From: Fasciolopsis buskii | Taxonomy: Eukaryota > Platyhelminthes > Trematoda > Plagiorchiida > Fasciolidae | Direction: 5' to 3' | DNA length: 64,000 nucleotides | NCBI GenBank assembly: GCA_008360955.1 | Contig: LUCM01000180.1 | Span: 331,071-395,070, forward strand | Shown here: positions 34,487 through 46,200 of the stretch, in pieces | Layout of the letters: each line of letters begins with the position of its first letter | Position numbering within the stretch: position 1 is the first letter of the stretch | Notes under the pieces: model-generated | Databases searched by the model: none | Told to the model about the DNA's origin: nothing | The model's input: the letters and a program-made list of their open reading frames with translations, nothing else | Translations under genes and position numbers: made by a program

Positions 34487-37400
34487 AAGGTTGTCCCTTG
34501 GCATTAAAGAAAGCCAAAACCCGTTGTGCAACAGGAAAATCTTATACAGATGCAAACTCAGACATTAGCACCCAGGGTTTGGGCTTTTGAGTAAGGATAA
34601 AACTGGTTCAGTAGGACGAGCTGTGGATGCGTTTGATTTCTTCCGGTCATCACCCACTCAATGCACCTAGAGGTCAAATAAATCCACTTTCCGGTTCACC
34701 GTGTCAAACCCGCGGAACTGACATGGTTTGGTTTCTTAAACTTTCATCCCCCTCTGGCTCCTTTCCACTGTTAGTACACTTTTGCAAGACAAGGCCTTCT
34801 GGCTTTCCAAAGAAGTGTGCGACTGTATAGCTTTTCTAGAAGATTACCGTTTGGTTAGTGAAATGCGGCAGTGTCGTTCTTGGAAGTCTTATTCTAAATT
34901 TACCCATGTTTTGAGTGCATGTTTACATTTTTTTCGGTGGAATGTTTCAAATAGTATCAGTCGCCGGAAGAAATTTCCCAATCTTATAAGGATATCGGTA
35001 CGAATTCTGTATGTTAACAATGAAGAGTTGGAGGTCATATAAAATTGATCTCCGTCTTTCTCTATCCGTGCTCTTTTTCTGTTCTTTGCTTTCTGTTTGT
35101 TATTTAGCTGACTTTCTACAAAAGGTCTCGAAGGGATTCGCCAGGCTCAGTCGGTACCCTACAGTTTACTATTTTATTTTGATGATCTGCATGCGTTCAT
35201 GCATGAATTATTTACGCGAGCGGTACTGAGGAACTCCAGTCACACTCTTAATAAGCGAATCTATCTTTCCTCTACACGTTCCATTTTTGTTCCATACCTA
35301 CCACAGAAAAATTTTATGATGACTCTATCGTACGCTAATTGATTCAATTTCTTGCTACCCCCAAGGTCAGTCTCAATCGAAGCTCTCGTGAATATTGGAA
35401 ACAGAAAGATTCGCGAAGCCAATAATGCTTCTTCCAAGTCCAGTGAAGACTAAACCGTTTAGACCGATGTCATCGGGCAGAAGTTCGATAGATAGAGTTT
35501 CAACTGATTCGTGCAAGTAGGCAAACTGTCAGCTTTTTCGGCCTCGAATTGCAATCATTTTGTGGAAATAGAAGATCACAGTTTCAAGCGGTATTATGAA
35601 GAATGAACATGGGTTGCCTTACCTGAAGTGAAACACCGTTTGAAGTCAATGGAAACGTGAGTGGCGATTGAGCAGAAAATTTACACAGGTAGTTGTTGTA
35701 TTTGCGTTTTTGTTCGCTGCTGTTCAACGAAACTGTCAACCACTGTGGTTGCCACTGTCTACCCTGAAGAAATGTTAGGAATCTCATATACACCACTGGA
35801 TGATATAAGGTCTCGTACTGGGAAAAGGAACTGTGCAGACGTTTGTTTGAACTGTACTGTGAAACCGAACTTACATCGGTAAACAATGAATAGTCAATCA
35901 ATCGTGGATGTCTGAAGAGTGATTAAGGATTACCTAAGATAAGTCACTTCACGTTCAGCTGGCGCAAGTCATCATCTGTTTACGCATTTTCTGAGTCGTC
36001 AGCTTTTTCAAGAAAGAAGAGGAATTCGGCAGTCCGTAGCAAGGAGTCAGTGACATTTTTCTACTAATAGGCCTTTCGAAAAAATATTGAAAACTTGTAA
36101 ATGTGAAATGTTTGACGCATATCACCTGTCAGGTTTCAATTGTAACCACAATAGCAATCATTAAGGCGGAAAAATCATTTGCTAATTAGGGGGTTGTAGG
36201 AAGAAAGGACCTCTTTACCCGATAAGTTCGATTCTTTCTACATTGAATCAATTTGCGCTAAAAGGAGACAGAATAAATTTGGTGCGTCAGATCCGAAGGA
36301 GGTTTGAATGTGAATGGTAGTCATTTCAGTAATGGTGATCGATAACTAATTGCCACGGAATCAAACACAAAAGTTCACTTCAAATACACAAAGCAAGGTA
36401 TCCCACGCTACTTTTTAAAGTATGCGCGTAGAGCTGTAGCGTGATTGCCGATCACGCAGACAAAATGTTCATCCACTGTGCCGAACTTCACCAAAAAAGA
36501 AAAGTGTTAGCACCAAGTGGTTTTACTATCCTAGTCCGGAAGAACAGTCACTATGGTGTAGAACAGTTGAAGATAGACGCTGGTTTTCCGGGGAAGAAAT
36601 AAGCCAGCAGTATTATGCGTGAAACTGTTCTCGACGAGACGGGATATGTTCGACTGTTACCCAAGTTAATTCAATGAAGTGTAGTGTAGTTGAACAGCAG
36701 TCCCATTAGGAACTCACTCACACTGCATGCAAAATTGGTTGTCGCATTATTTCTTTTCACTTTTCGCCTAATCTGACCCAGTGATTACGTATTGACGAAG
36801 AATGTTTCCTTCTATCGAATGAGTAATTAAAAACGACCATAACAAGAATGATATTATTCCCAAATCCACTGGGGTAATTAGTCGGTACATGGCTTCAGCG
36901 TTCCATAGATCAAAAACCCAGCTGAGCTCAACTAGTTGGCGTGTCTTCTGATAGCCTTCATTTCCTGAATAATTGTTGCCGATTACTCGGTAAGTCGACA
37001 AACACCAGTGTTCCAATCATCCATCTTCTCCTGCATGGATCTCAGCGACACGGATTAGTGAGCTTTCTTCACCTCCCCAGCGATCGGGAAATCTCCGTGA
37101 ACCATACAGCACATTGTAGCTGGTAGGCAGATGAAACTCTTTGGATTTCACAGAGATCTGTAAAAATGGACAGTCACAATTTGACAGATTAGACAACAGT
37201 CAATAATTTTCCGATGTGTCATCCAACCACGAATTCCCAAACATTCTCGTCTGAATTTGTCCTAAGCATGTATCAGATTGGGAATATTTGGGAAAACGGA
37301 GAGCATGGCAGATCAAACGCATGTCGTTTGTCTTGAAACATCTGCCAAAATGTAGTCAGATAATTCATCCGATAGACAATGACCCATGTATGAATTACTT

Positions 37401-37875
37401 GTCAGATTGCCTTCAAACCCTAACCCCCAACTTGTGCACGGGTCCGAACATTGCGAGTGACAATCTCCTGATTCGGTGCCCAATATGCCTATGAATTTCG
37501 TCCCTCCAATCCGCATTCTTCCGCTGAACATTGTAACTGTGCGTGATCTAACAGATAACTTTGCTCCCATCAACGATCAACATTCCCAATTCACTTTGTC
37601 AATGCACCACTGTCAAACACCTGAATTGTGGCTATCCATCTTCAAGCCCCTTGGGGTGAGTCTAATTTCCGAGCTTGGCTTGCACTACCCACCCCAGTAC
37701 TACATTACTTCTGGTAATCCGTACGAGGCGGCTGTGATCACATTCATCCCGACGATAACAAGAAATACCTAACCAATACTAATAGGAATTTAAATTTAAT
37801 CACAATAATGACCCGTTCATAAACGTGGTTCCATGTTCATTTGACGTATACTTTTTTCAGGCTCACTTGTCAGCT

Positions 37876-37990
37876 CGTACTCTCTTTCACCCTCGCACTC
37901 TCTCTTACTCTCACGTTTTTTCATCTCTCTCACTCTCTGTCGCGTGTTTCGCTTTGTCTGTCGTTGTCTCACGCTTAACTGAGCAGATGA
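37876..37990. repeat. Pyrimidine-rich CT/TC tract
   Basis: Most bases over about 110 positions are C or T on this strand, with recurring ctctc and tctct units. It is a simple-sequence patch and not a clean microsatellite. Confidence 0.7.
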
Positions 37991-39329
37991 CAAACGCGAA
38001 CTAAAAATAAACTGTCTCCCAAAACGGATACGCGCATACTTTATTTAACTAGCTCGTACATGGCAACGACAAGAGTACGTATGCTGATGGGCATTGAACA
38101 GAATATCACTTAGACTCTCGAAAAACATATCAACACACATTCAACCAAAATCTAATTCGGCATGGGATAATTCAGGCATTAGTGTCCGCTCATCCGTCTT
38201 TTCAGTTCAGTTAGGCGAAAAAAGAAAGCCAGTGGCAACCAATCGAAAAACAACAGGTACCATAACAGTTTCTGTTTTCCTTCAAAGAATTTCACCGCTT
38301 GTTTTTGCTAACCTGAAACCATACGCAGTTTTGTCCGTTAACATTTTGTTCTATTGATTGGTCGCTATCTGGGTGGGACTGAATAACCGGCAAACCCCGG
38401 TCGTCTTGACTCGCGTTCTAACTAATGTTCACAATGAAGTCAAAAAAAATACTCCGTATTTAATGAGCACTTTCCCGGAATAAACGTGCATGAATTCCTG
38501 ACTCGTATGCAAGGACTTAAGTAACCAGTAAATTGTTCAAATTGTAATTTCTCAGTGCTTTTGTAAACCCGAACCGATAACGTGTATGATATTTGTCTGT
38601 TTCCGTGCAAAAAATGAAACCAGATATTGGTGACAATGAATAAGAACTCCGAAGTTCAACTTAAATTGATTTAGTTAATTTACTTCTGCGATTTTTCTTA
38701 CCCTTAAAACGTCTACTCCTTCACAAAACGTTAGTAATTCGGAAAGTAGTAGTAAGGTGCACAAAACTACTGGGTAGCTCACACCACCCAGCAGCTTAAT
38801 TCGTAGGTTTGTCGATTTGACTAGTTGACACAGTTGCGTACTAAGTCCCGTGGGAACTGTTACTGTGCTACAAGATTTCGACTGATCAGTTTGGATTGAC
38901 GCTTTTCTAATACCTATGTCAAGTCGTTCTGAGTAGCTTCGATAAGTGCGCACAACTAGTTTTTCCGTTGTAGAACCGATCGTGTTTGATGTGTCACATC
39001 GTAAGCAGCATTATTTAAGGATGGAGGCCAGTAACACGGTTATTCTCGCTCCTCAGGTACAGGTACCCGCTACTCTGTCGTTCACTCATCCCTAGAGTTG
39101 AATGTAGTCCGCAATATAGGGTCAGCGGAAATGAATGAAACGGCGTAACAAGTGAAATAAATGGTAAAGTTGAAATGCCTAGGGCTTTTTACGCAAGCCC
39201 GCTTTGCAAACACACCTATTCCAGTTGTACTTCAATTTCGCCTGCATAACTACCAAACTAGCACTAGTGTGCTCTGGTTTCGGTTGCTACCTCAAAACTC
39301 TGTCTTCTCAAACAGAAAAAAATGCAGGG

Positions 39330-41160
39330 TGGTGCAAGCTAGATGCGGAACCAGAAAGTTGAAGAACTATACAGAGAAGGAAAGAGTTCGAACACAAAAG
39401 CGTCACTGACAGCGGAACTAAACCATATCTGCCACTGTCTCCAACCATTGTTTTGGGGATCTCGTGTATTCCCAGCTACACTAACAGGTCTATTCATTAG
39501 TGCACTCGCACTTTTATTGATGTCATCGACTGGCCATCTCAAACCAAATTGCAACCATTACCTGCGTCGACGAACAGCCTTCAACGAGTGTAGCAGTCGT
39601 TCTGTGAACATATACAAACCATGTCCCAGTCATCTCAACCTATTCTGATTCAGAGCCTCTTCTATAAACCGAATTCCAGAACCCAGAACCCAGAACCCAA
39701 CGCCTAATCTCTGAATTACTCACAAATTTCTCCCACCCTATTCTGCCAATAACGCAAATTTAAAAACCGGAAGTATCTGCATATCTTCTGCACTCAGAAG
39801 CCATGTTTCGGAGCCGTAGAACGATATCCACCTCATTGCTGCCGNNNNNNNNATCTTTACTCGGTAAACGGATGTCGCGTAGATGCAACAAATACCTCAC
39901 ACTGATGATTGCTAATGAGGACTTATTCATACGCGGAGACGCTTCTTTCTATATGCGACCACCAGGCGAGATAAAACTATCGAAGTACCTAAATCTACCT
40001 ACTTCGTCTTGTTACTCTTCAGCAGAAACGAGATTTGGCTTTGAGCCAATCCATTTTTCCAGCAGAATTCTACAATTTGAAGATGCAAAACGTGTCCCAA
40101 TCACACATGCACTATGATCGAGGCGGTTGAAGAAAATGTGCAACTTACTTGATTCCTCGGTCAGTAACACAACGTTGTCCGCATATTACAAATCAAACAG
40201 ATTCTAAACTGAGCTAGTATCGGCATCATCAATCACACAGGACGATGTGGCTGCTTCTATAACCATCTCAAGGAAAAAGTTAAAATGAAAGGTTTAAAAG
40301 GACGACCCAGTCGAACACCACTTCTCGAGGTGAACTCGGAAGAAAGATCACGATCAGGACAAACTCGGCTCCGGTTTTTCGCATTCAGAGATAGGGTAAG
40401 TGGAATGAATTTCTCCGGTACGCCCCTCAAAGGCAAACAAGGCCAAAGGACTACTCGATCAACTGAATTGAATTTTGGTTTCAGATCCCTGAATTGAGGA
40501 ATCTCGAGTCTACTATAAATGTACCTGCGCTTTAAGATTTACCGAAAACTTTGATAAATAAATGGAAATCGGCTTAGTTCTCATGCAAATTGCTTTCGCC
40601 AGAATTAGGCAGTCTGGGCAGGAGTATGTGTGCGAGCAGTTTGGATTTAATGCTTACTAATTCCTTTATGTTTTCACCTGAAGATTTATCACCCTTTTGC
40701 CAATCAACAGAATCATCCATATTGATCCCTGAAGCTTTGGCAACTCCGATATTAAAATGTCACCATCGTCCTTCAGGACGGATGATGATACTCGACCTGA
40801 TTCATCTGCTTTGAGATTTTAAGAAGACGTATCTCTTTGATTAAATCCAATTCGCATGGAGGACTGCGTTGGAAGGCCCATTGTGGATGTAGACCAACTA
40901 AACTGCTGCTCGAAGTATTCTGCTCAAACTCCATTGGACGACGCTGAGAGTGGATCAATAAGCCTTCGGATTCTTTAGTCATCCCTGATCCCGTCTGCTT
41001 TCGTAAATCAATAATGCCAATCATTCGGTAAATGTTCTGACTACTGCCGATAGCTGCAGCCTTTTCATTTCCCTGTATTCCCTTGTTCACTACTGATGGC
41101 GATCGCTTCTTAGGCCCTGGTTTACAGCACCAGTACATGGACACAGTATCGAAAGCGATC
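39330..41160 (-). mobile_element. RTE-like LINE RT, best-preserved copy (1.8 kb)
   Basis: In minus-strand order: SSQNIYRMIG (about 41010-41040), FEQQFSW (about 40885-40905), LKDDGDILISELPKL (about 40720-40770), NSVDRVVLW (about 40450-40478), then about 60 uninterrupted codons through GVPEKFI and SEFTSRSGVRLGRPF (GVRQGCP block, about 40310-40350). Next comes YADN at 40174-40185, directly preceded by an in-frame stop at 40186-40188. The thumb reads EVGRFRYFDSFISPGGRI (about 39950-40005), then GSETWLLSAEDM (about 39765-39815), NRLRxLGH, and the tail FELFPSLYSSSTFWFRI near 39340-39390. The 3' half is the twin of 6790-7690 on the opposite strand. An N gap interrupts it. It is inactive because of stops, frameshifts and the changed YADD box. 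Confidence 0.88.
39845..39852. other. Assembly gap (8 N)
   Basis: Eight unknown bases lie in the thumb region of the minus-strand RTE copy, between the codons expected for KGRVY and AAxR. The corresponding part of the plus-strand twin, near 7150-7175, suggests that only a short stretch is missing. The gap makes this copy's exact length uncertain. Confidence 0.98.
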
Positions 41161-41489
41161 GGATCGAAGGAAAAAGGTGACGTTATCTACCCATTTCAAG
41201 GTACTGGGAAAGTCAGTCGTCCTCAATATTGCTTTCAAGCTAAAAGGGAATGGGTTCGTTTAATGGTACGTTTAATCGAAAAATCATTCATCGACTGGTG
41301 TGCAGAAATATCCATACAAACCGATATCCCGAGTAGGTGTTGCAAATATATGGAGCAATAATCCTTGATGATGGTGAACTAATCAATGCACGGCCATTTC
41401 CCACTCAAGTACCTAGTTGTTGAACATCGTCAGCAAGAAGGACTGGTTCCCCTACCGAGCACAGCTCTCGCGGCCGCTCCCGCTTGAAT

Positions 41490-42110
41490 TGAAGTCGGTT
41501 TACTGACACTTAGATTTGCGCCGGGATGAATAATTCAGAATCGCTTTCGGTGTTTCTTGAGGACTGCATGAATTGCAGACCACTCAGTTCTATGTGCGGC
41601 ATGAGTTCTTATTGTTGAATTTATTCAAATGGCAATAGTCAACATGGTGACAGAGCACTTCGTCCCGTTTCTTAACGGATACTATCACAGACGCTCAATC
41701 GGTCCCTAAGGCGAGGGTGTTGTCCAAGTTAGCATTTTCCGAATTATCTCGTGCAGTTTCCGCTGGTAGTTCACGGGCATTGTTTTCAGTGGGAAAGAAT
41801 CGGTGCGCTGGCGCCATTGTCGAAACTGTGTTACAACGCGCTGGTACGACTCACAACTGACCTATCCCAGCGAAAGCATCGGTAAGGTTCCCTAAGATAA
41901 CTTCCAGTTGATTATGGGTCAGACAGTTAAAAATGCTGCATCGTTCCACCAGCTCCACGACGCTGTTGTCGCTGTCTGGGACAGTGGATGTTTGCGCCGA
42001 GGTGTAATTTTAGTGACTAAAAATGGTGCCACCAGTTGCAACCAAAACCTCGGAAATATCAACGACGGCCTTGTGCTCACTGAGGTAATCAACTCCAAAA
42101 ATAACGTCTC
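41490..42110 (-). pseudogene. pol: Ty3/gypsy pol relic: protease end to start of RT
   Basis: One minus-strand frame runs through the whole piece with only a few stops. It starts with VIFGVDYLSEHKAVVDIS (about 42052-42105), the C-terminal ILGxDFL...AVVDL motif of retropepsins. It continues through LTDAFAGIGQL (about 41850-41885) and ARELPAETAR (about 41760-41800), and reaches VSVKKRDEVL followed by HHVDYCHLN (about 41625-41680). That is the VLVKKKDGxxRFCVDYRxLN block at the start of gypsy RT. It fades out near 41500 before the catalytic YxDD box, so the rest of RT, RNase H and integrase are absent. Its neighbour at 42340-43090 is the matching gag. Confidence 0.83.
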
Positions 42111-42339
42111 AGGGCAACTTGCTTGCAACCAACATGCTCCGCGGGTGCAGAATCGGTCGATAACTAACAGGACGGATCCGCCATTGGACAAATGCTTGCC
42201 GTTGGTTTCCGGGAGCGACACTGTCGTAAAATCGGTGGTAGTGTAGTTTGGCCCTTCATCTAATGAAATGACAACAAAAAAACCATAAAAGGACAAGCTG
42301 AAACCATAGACGAACAAGGGGACTTATTTCATTCATTAT

Positions 42340-43090
42340 GTTCACATGCGCAAACCCGCGTGACCTGACGTTGGCAATAGTAACGACCCCTTCGATCGGG
42401 AGACCAACGCAGAGTCGGGCGTTCTCTAGGTGACACGTGTGCTCGACGAGGTGGACGCCCGCAAGCACGGTCAAGTAATAGGTAGGCCTTCCGACCGCCA
42501 ACCAAGACTACCGAAATCTAGGCGTGCTGTCCAAGTGCAGCTGCATACTGGACTTCATGAGTCTGCTCCATGTCTTATGCAACGTCAAGCGTACCTTGGA
42601 CTAACACAGGTGGTAACTGGATGAATTCTTCCACCAGCCCTGTGTGGGGAACTCCGATACTTGCCTGATTCAGTACATGGTCCTCCCGCGCTGCGCCATC
42701 CAAGTCTGGGTATGCATCGGGTGCAGCATGCAGAGGTCACAGATGAATGCTGACAATTCGTCGAGAAGCTGTACACATGACTGGAATTGATAGTGCGCCA
42801 GCACAGGAGTGAATCACCGGTTGGGCAACAACAGAGACGGGAAAATGTTTTTGTCAGGATGTCATTGTTCGAGGTTCATTCATCGCCGACAATGTCCTGG
42901 GCTTTGCCGTCAAGCAAAGACAAGAGTACTTTGGGTCGCGCCAAAGCCAGAAAGTATTTCATCTTTTGCATTTTCAAACTATCGGGAAAAATCCCACTTA
43001 TCTGGTTGGGAAACTGTAGCGACCCAGTGGGTTCCTACCGCAACCCTAGTGATAACAAACGAAATAATCGTCAGCAAGGCAGAACAAAAT
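42340..43090 (-). pseudogene. gag: Ty3/gypsy gag relic
   Basis: In minus-strand order: QPDKWDFSR and FENAKDE (about 42965-43000), then LLSLLDGKAQDIVGDE (about 42880-42935, the typical LLxLLxGxAxDxV block). RxLCCCPTGDSLLCW with an adjacent QLLDELSAF (about 42750-42785) follows, then after a frameshift AYPDLDGAAREDHVLNQ (about 42665-42715), a hallmark of trematode gypsy gag. A stop follows near 42585. The frame resumes and ends in an arginine-rich patch with YCQ and CACEHN near 42350-42385, a decayed zinc-knuckle region. LTRs could not be identified. Overlapping plus-strand frames of 134 and 151 codons here are shadows. Confidence 0.82.
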
Positions 43091-43250
43091 CGGTCAACAA
43101 TGGTCAACAGGGATTCAGATTTGGAAGGAGCATCAGGTGCGCCGTCAGTCGGGTTTTCGGAGTACTGGTGCGATGCGATCCAAAAATGTAATGAACAATC
43201 CGGGTCATGTTCGGAATCCACAATAGCAGGGGAGTTGCAGCGGTGCACCG

Positions 43251-46200
43251 ACGGTCTGAAATAGAAATGTGGGCATCAATCATAACATTAAAATCCACGG
43301 TAGAGTACGTAACTAAGAGACGAAACTTAATGGCATAATAGGCACAGAATCAGGAGGTTGTCATTCGCAATGTTCGAACCCATGCACAAGCTGGGTAGTT
43401 GGGGTTTGAAGGCGGTCCAACGAGTAATTCATAAATCATCGTCCACATTATGGTTCTGGTTCAGGTTTCCATCATAAGTTTACATCTGAAGGGGAAATGA
43501 GAAAGCTACGAACTATGTGGTTCGGGCGGCATTTTTTGAATGTTGCCCAGACGCTTGGTCATTTTTCTCCCAGAGGAATAATTATCGACCTTCTCTGAAA
43601 AGTACATCTTCAGAAGAAAATCCCGCACTTTTAATTCCATCCTGGGGAAATCATGCAAGTCCGATATTGTAAGCATCCGCAATGATTGACGTCTTGTAAT
43701 TCTACCCAATTAACGAATTTAATTTCAATCGCAAATTAAAGCGTTTTAATTGTATAGATGATTTCTGTTTATTCACAAAACATCTGACGGTATAAGCCTT
43801 TTTAACGGTCTCAATTGGCAATCCAGCCTATAGTTGCAAAATCGTCATAACTTTTGCCATCCGGAATTCCAGCGTCTGTGACAGTAAACTTAGGTGATTG
43901 ACATCCAGATAGATTGGTAGGTCTGGAGAATTCAACCTGAATCAGACAAGAAGACCACGTGAACTTGGTTGTCGGTCACATGTAGCGATCACCGACTCGA
44001 GATGCAATTACACTTCTATTTTCAATCGACCTTATGTTCATTTGACTGGTTAAACAGACTAAAACAACATGGGAATATTTGCAATCCTGCAACGCGCCAA
44101 AGAGGGATTACGAATAACATGTATCTGGCCAGAGTTTATGAAACGCAAGTCGCCACAAAGGCAACTGTTTTATAACTCAAACGGTAAAAATTAAAATCGA
44201 TCGACATCCGCCAGTTCAAACACTATACCGGGATTAGCAACCACTAGTTGGTTTTCATGCCAGTGCTTCCTACCTGATGTTCCATCTTTCGTCGAAGCTC
44301 TAGAATAAAATGAGGGCAGATCCTCATTGATGCCGATCAAACAAACAATCCGATTCGATTTCAGTTTCATGATATTTCCTTTTCTGTCAGAGCCCACTCT
44401 CCTCTGCCCCTTTTGAACGCAGCCTGATTGCATTGCTACCGAGTAAATGTTTTACGAATGCTTGCTCTTCGGCCAGGAAAGGTTCATTGGGAGGAATTCC
44501 AGTTTGTTCTGACTAGCGACTGGTGAGTGACAGGTAGAATCCAAGTAGTTTTGATCCACTAGAAACATTGCAACTTCTCACCTATCCACTTGCCATATGA
44601 CGCTATCTGTCGGTGATTTTACGAATGTGACATCACACGTCCCTGCCATTTTCGACTAAACTTAGCAAATGATCCCGGCGGTAGTCGCGGTTTGTGCAGC
44701 AACACCTGAGTACCAAAGTTTTAGCTCAGTTAGTGTGCATGAAAGTCATAAATTTTCCTCCGGTGCATTTGCAGAGTCACCATGTTTTCTCCCAAGCGTC
44801 AAAGCCCTATTGTAATACTTTCTGGAGGTTCCGTGTATGATCTGTTAGGTCTCTCACTGGCAATAAAGCTGGCAGTAATGGTAGTTCTGTCGGTAAACGA
44901 AGATCGTGGACTAGGTTAGGGAATGTGTAGCTTTATCCTGCCATCAGGTGAGTTTAGAAGGATAGTTTTAATAATTCTATCTGTTTTCTTAAACATCTCG
45001 TTCCTCTGTGGATAAGGGGGTATCTTTATCGTCTCTTTTACTCGAAAATGTTGGTTAGTTCATTAAGTATGCGGCTCTGGAATGCTGCGCGTTTGTTCGA
45101 TGAAAGGATTTGCACTCCATAGTAACCACAGTCACCATTATCGTCATCTTTATCACTTCAGCATTTTCATCGTCAACAGTATGTTGTTCGGTATTTAAAC
45201 CTTAGAACCTTGTTAAAATTGTTTTATTTGAATTCAAGAAAACGAAAGCACGTTTTCTGTATTCACGTCATATATCGAACGAATGAGAGCGGACAAAATG
45301 CATGCCAATTCACCCTCGCGTTAGTTTTTTCAATGGTCTTAGGAATATTACTTCTACGTGGTGCACACTACCGCCACGGTGGTTGGCGTAAGGTGAATGA
45401 GTTGAAAAATTTGGCCGTCATTTAAACCGCGCATTGGTAACGAACAATTATCAGTGAATTGGAATTGGGATAAAATGCAAGCCAAGCAAGGAAACCCAGT
45501 AACGAGCAGGTTTCATCTTACCAATATCAAGCTTTTCCTTGATGATTGGCAAAATACGGAGTTCGTTGTTATATATATATATATATATATGCATATATTC
45601 TCTTCTTATTTGTCGTACACTCAGCCGGGATCATAACTAACACTGACCTGTATTGGTTTTTATTCTACGGCCAGTTTTACACAGCCTTCTAACCGAAAGT
45701 CTAATCTATCCTTGAAAAACCGGAATGAGGGAAACCGTGAAGGGATATTACGAGGAAAATTTGAGCTCAGAACTATGGTTTCGTTATCCGACAAAAACAA
45801 ATCTTAGCTGTCTACCCATTATCCAACCGTTTGACGTGTACGGCAAATTCTGCAACTGGCACGTAAACAGCAGTTCACGGCACTACATGGGTTTACGATT
45901 TGCGCTGGCGGGCAGTTCATGCAAACATCGGGCATGGTATCATGTTTGTCCGTTCATTCTATAAGCTGAAGGTCAGTTGGTCAATAGATTAAACGACCGA
46001 TAAGCACATGCAAATCATCTCATGAGAACAAAATGATCTGAGACGAAACACCGCCGTGGCATAAAGTTTATCCGAATATAAGACGACCAAGTAGATCAGT
46101 ACGATGGGAAGGCAGAAAATGAGACTGCGTGAATTCTCACACTTGCTGTGTGTTGAAAGTCCTTTTCTCAAGGAGTGCAGTAGGCTGAAAGTTCAATTAC

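Larger units (their letters stand above)
31986..39329. other. No supportable gene; a few weak candidates
   Basis: More than 7 kb without an assignable gene. The longest frames are 105 codons (35584-35901, minus) and 98 codons (37476-37772, plus). The latter contains an in-frame gtgagt at 37656-37661 that could be a splice donor, but no family is recognised. A 73-residue minus-strand frame at 32899-33117 has three cysteines and no match that I know. A possible RT scrap at 34232-34486 is listed separately. Confidence 0.45.

Noticed and set aside
42787..43264. Plus-strand frames of 134 and 151 codons
   Set aside because: They are antisense shadows of the gypsy gag remnant, which reads convincingly on the minus strand.
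46020..46060. catgaga...gacgaaacacc, resembling a hammerhead SINE body
   Set aside because: The core is incomplete and no stem I partner exists downstream.
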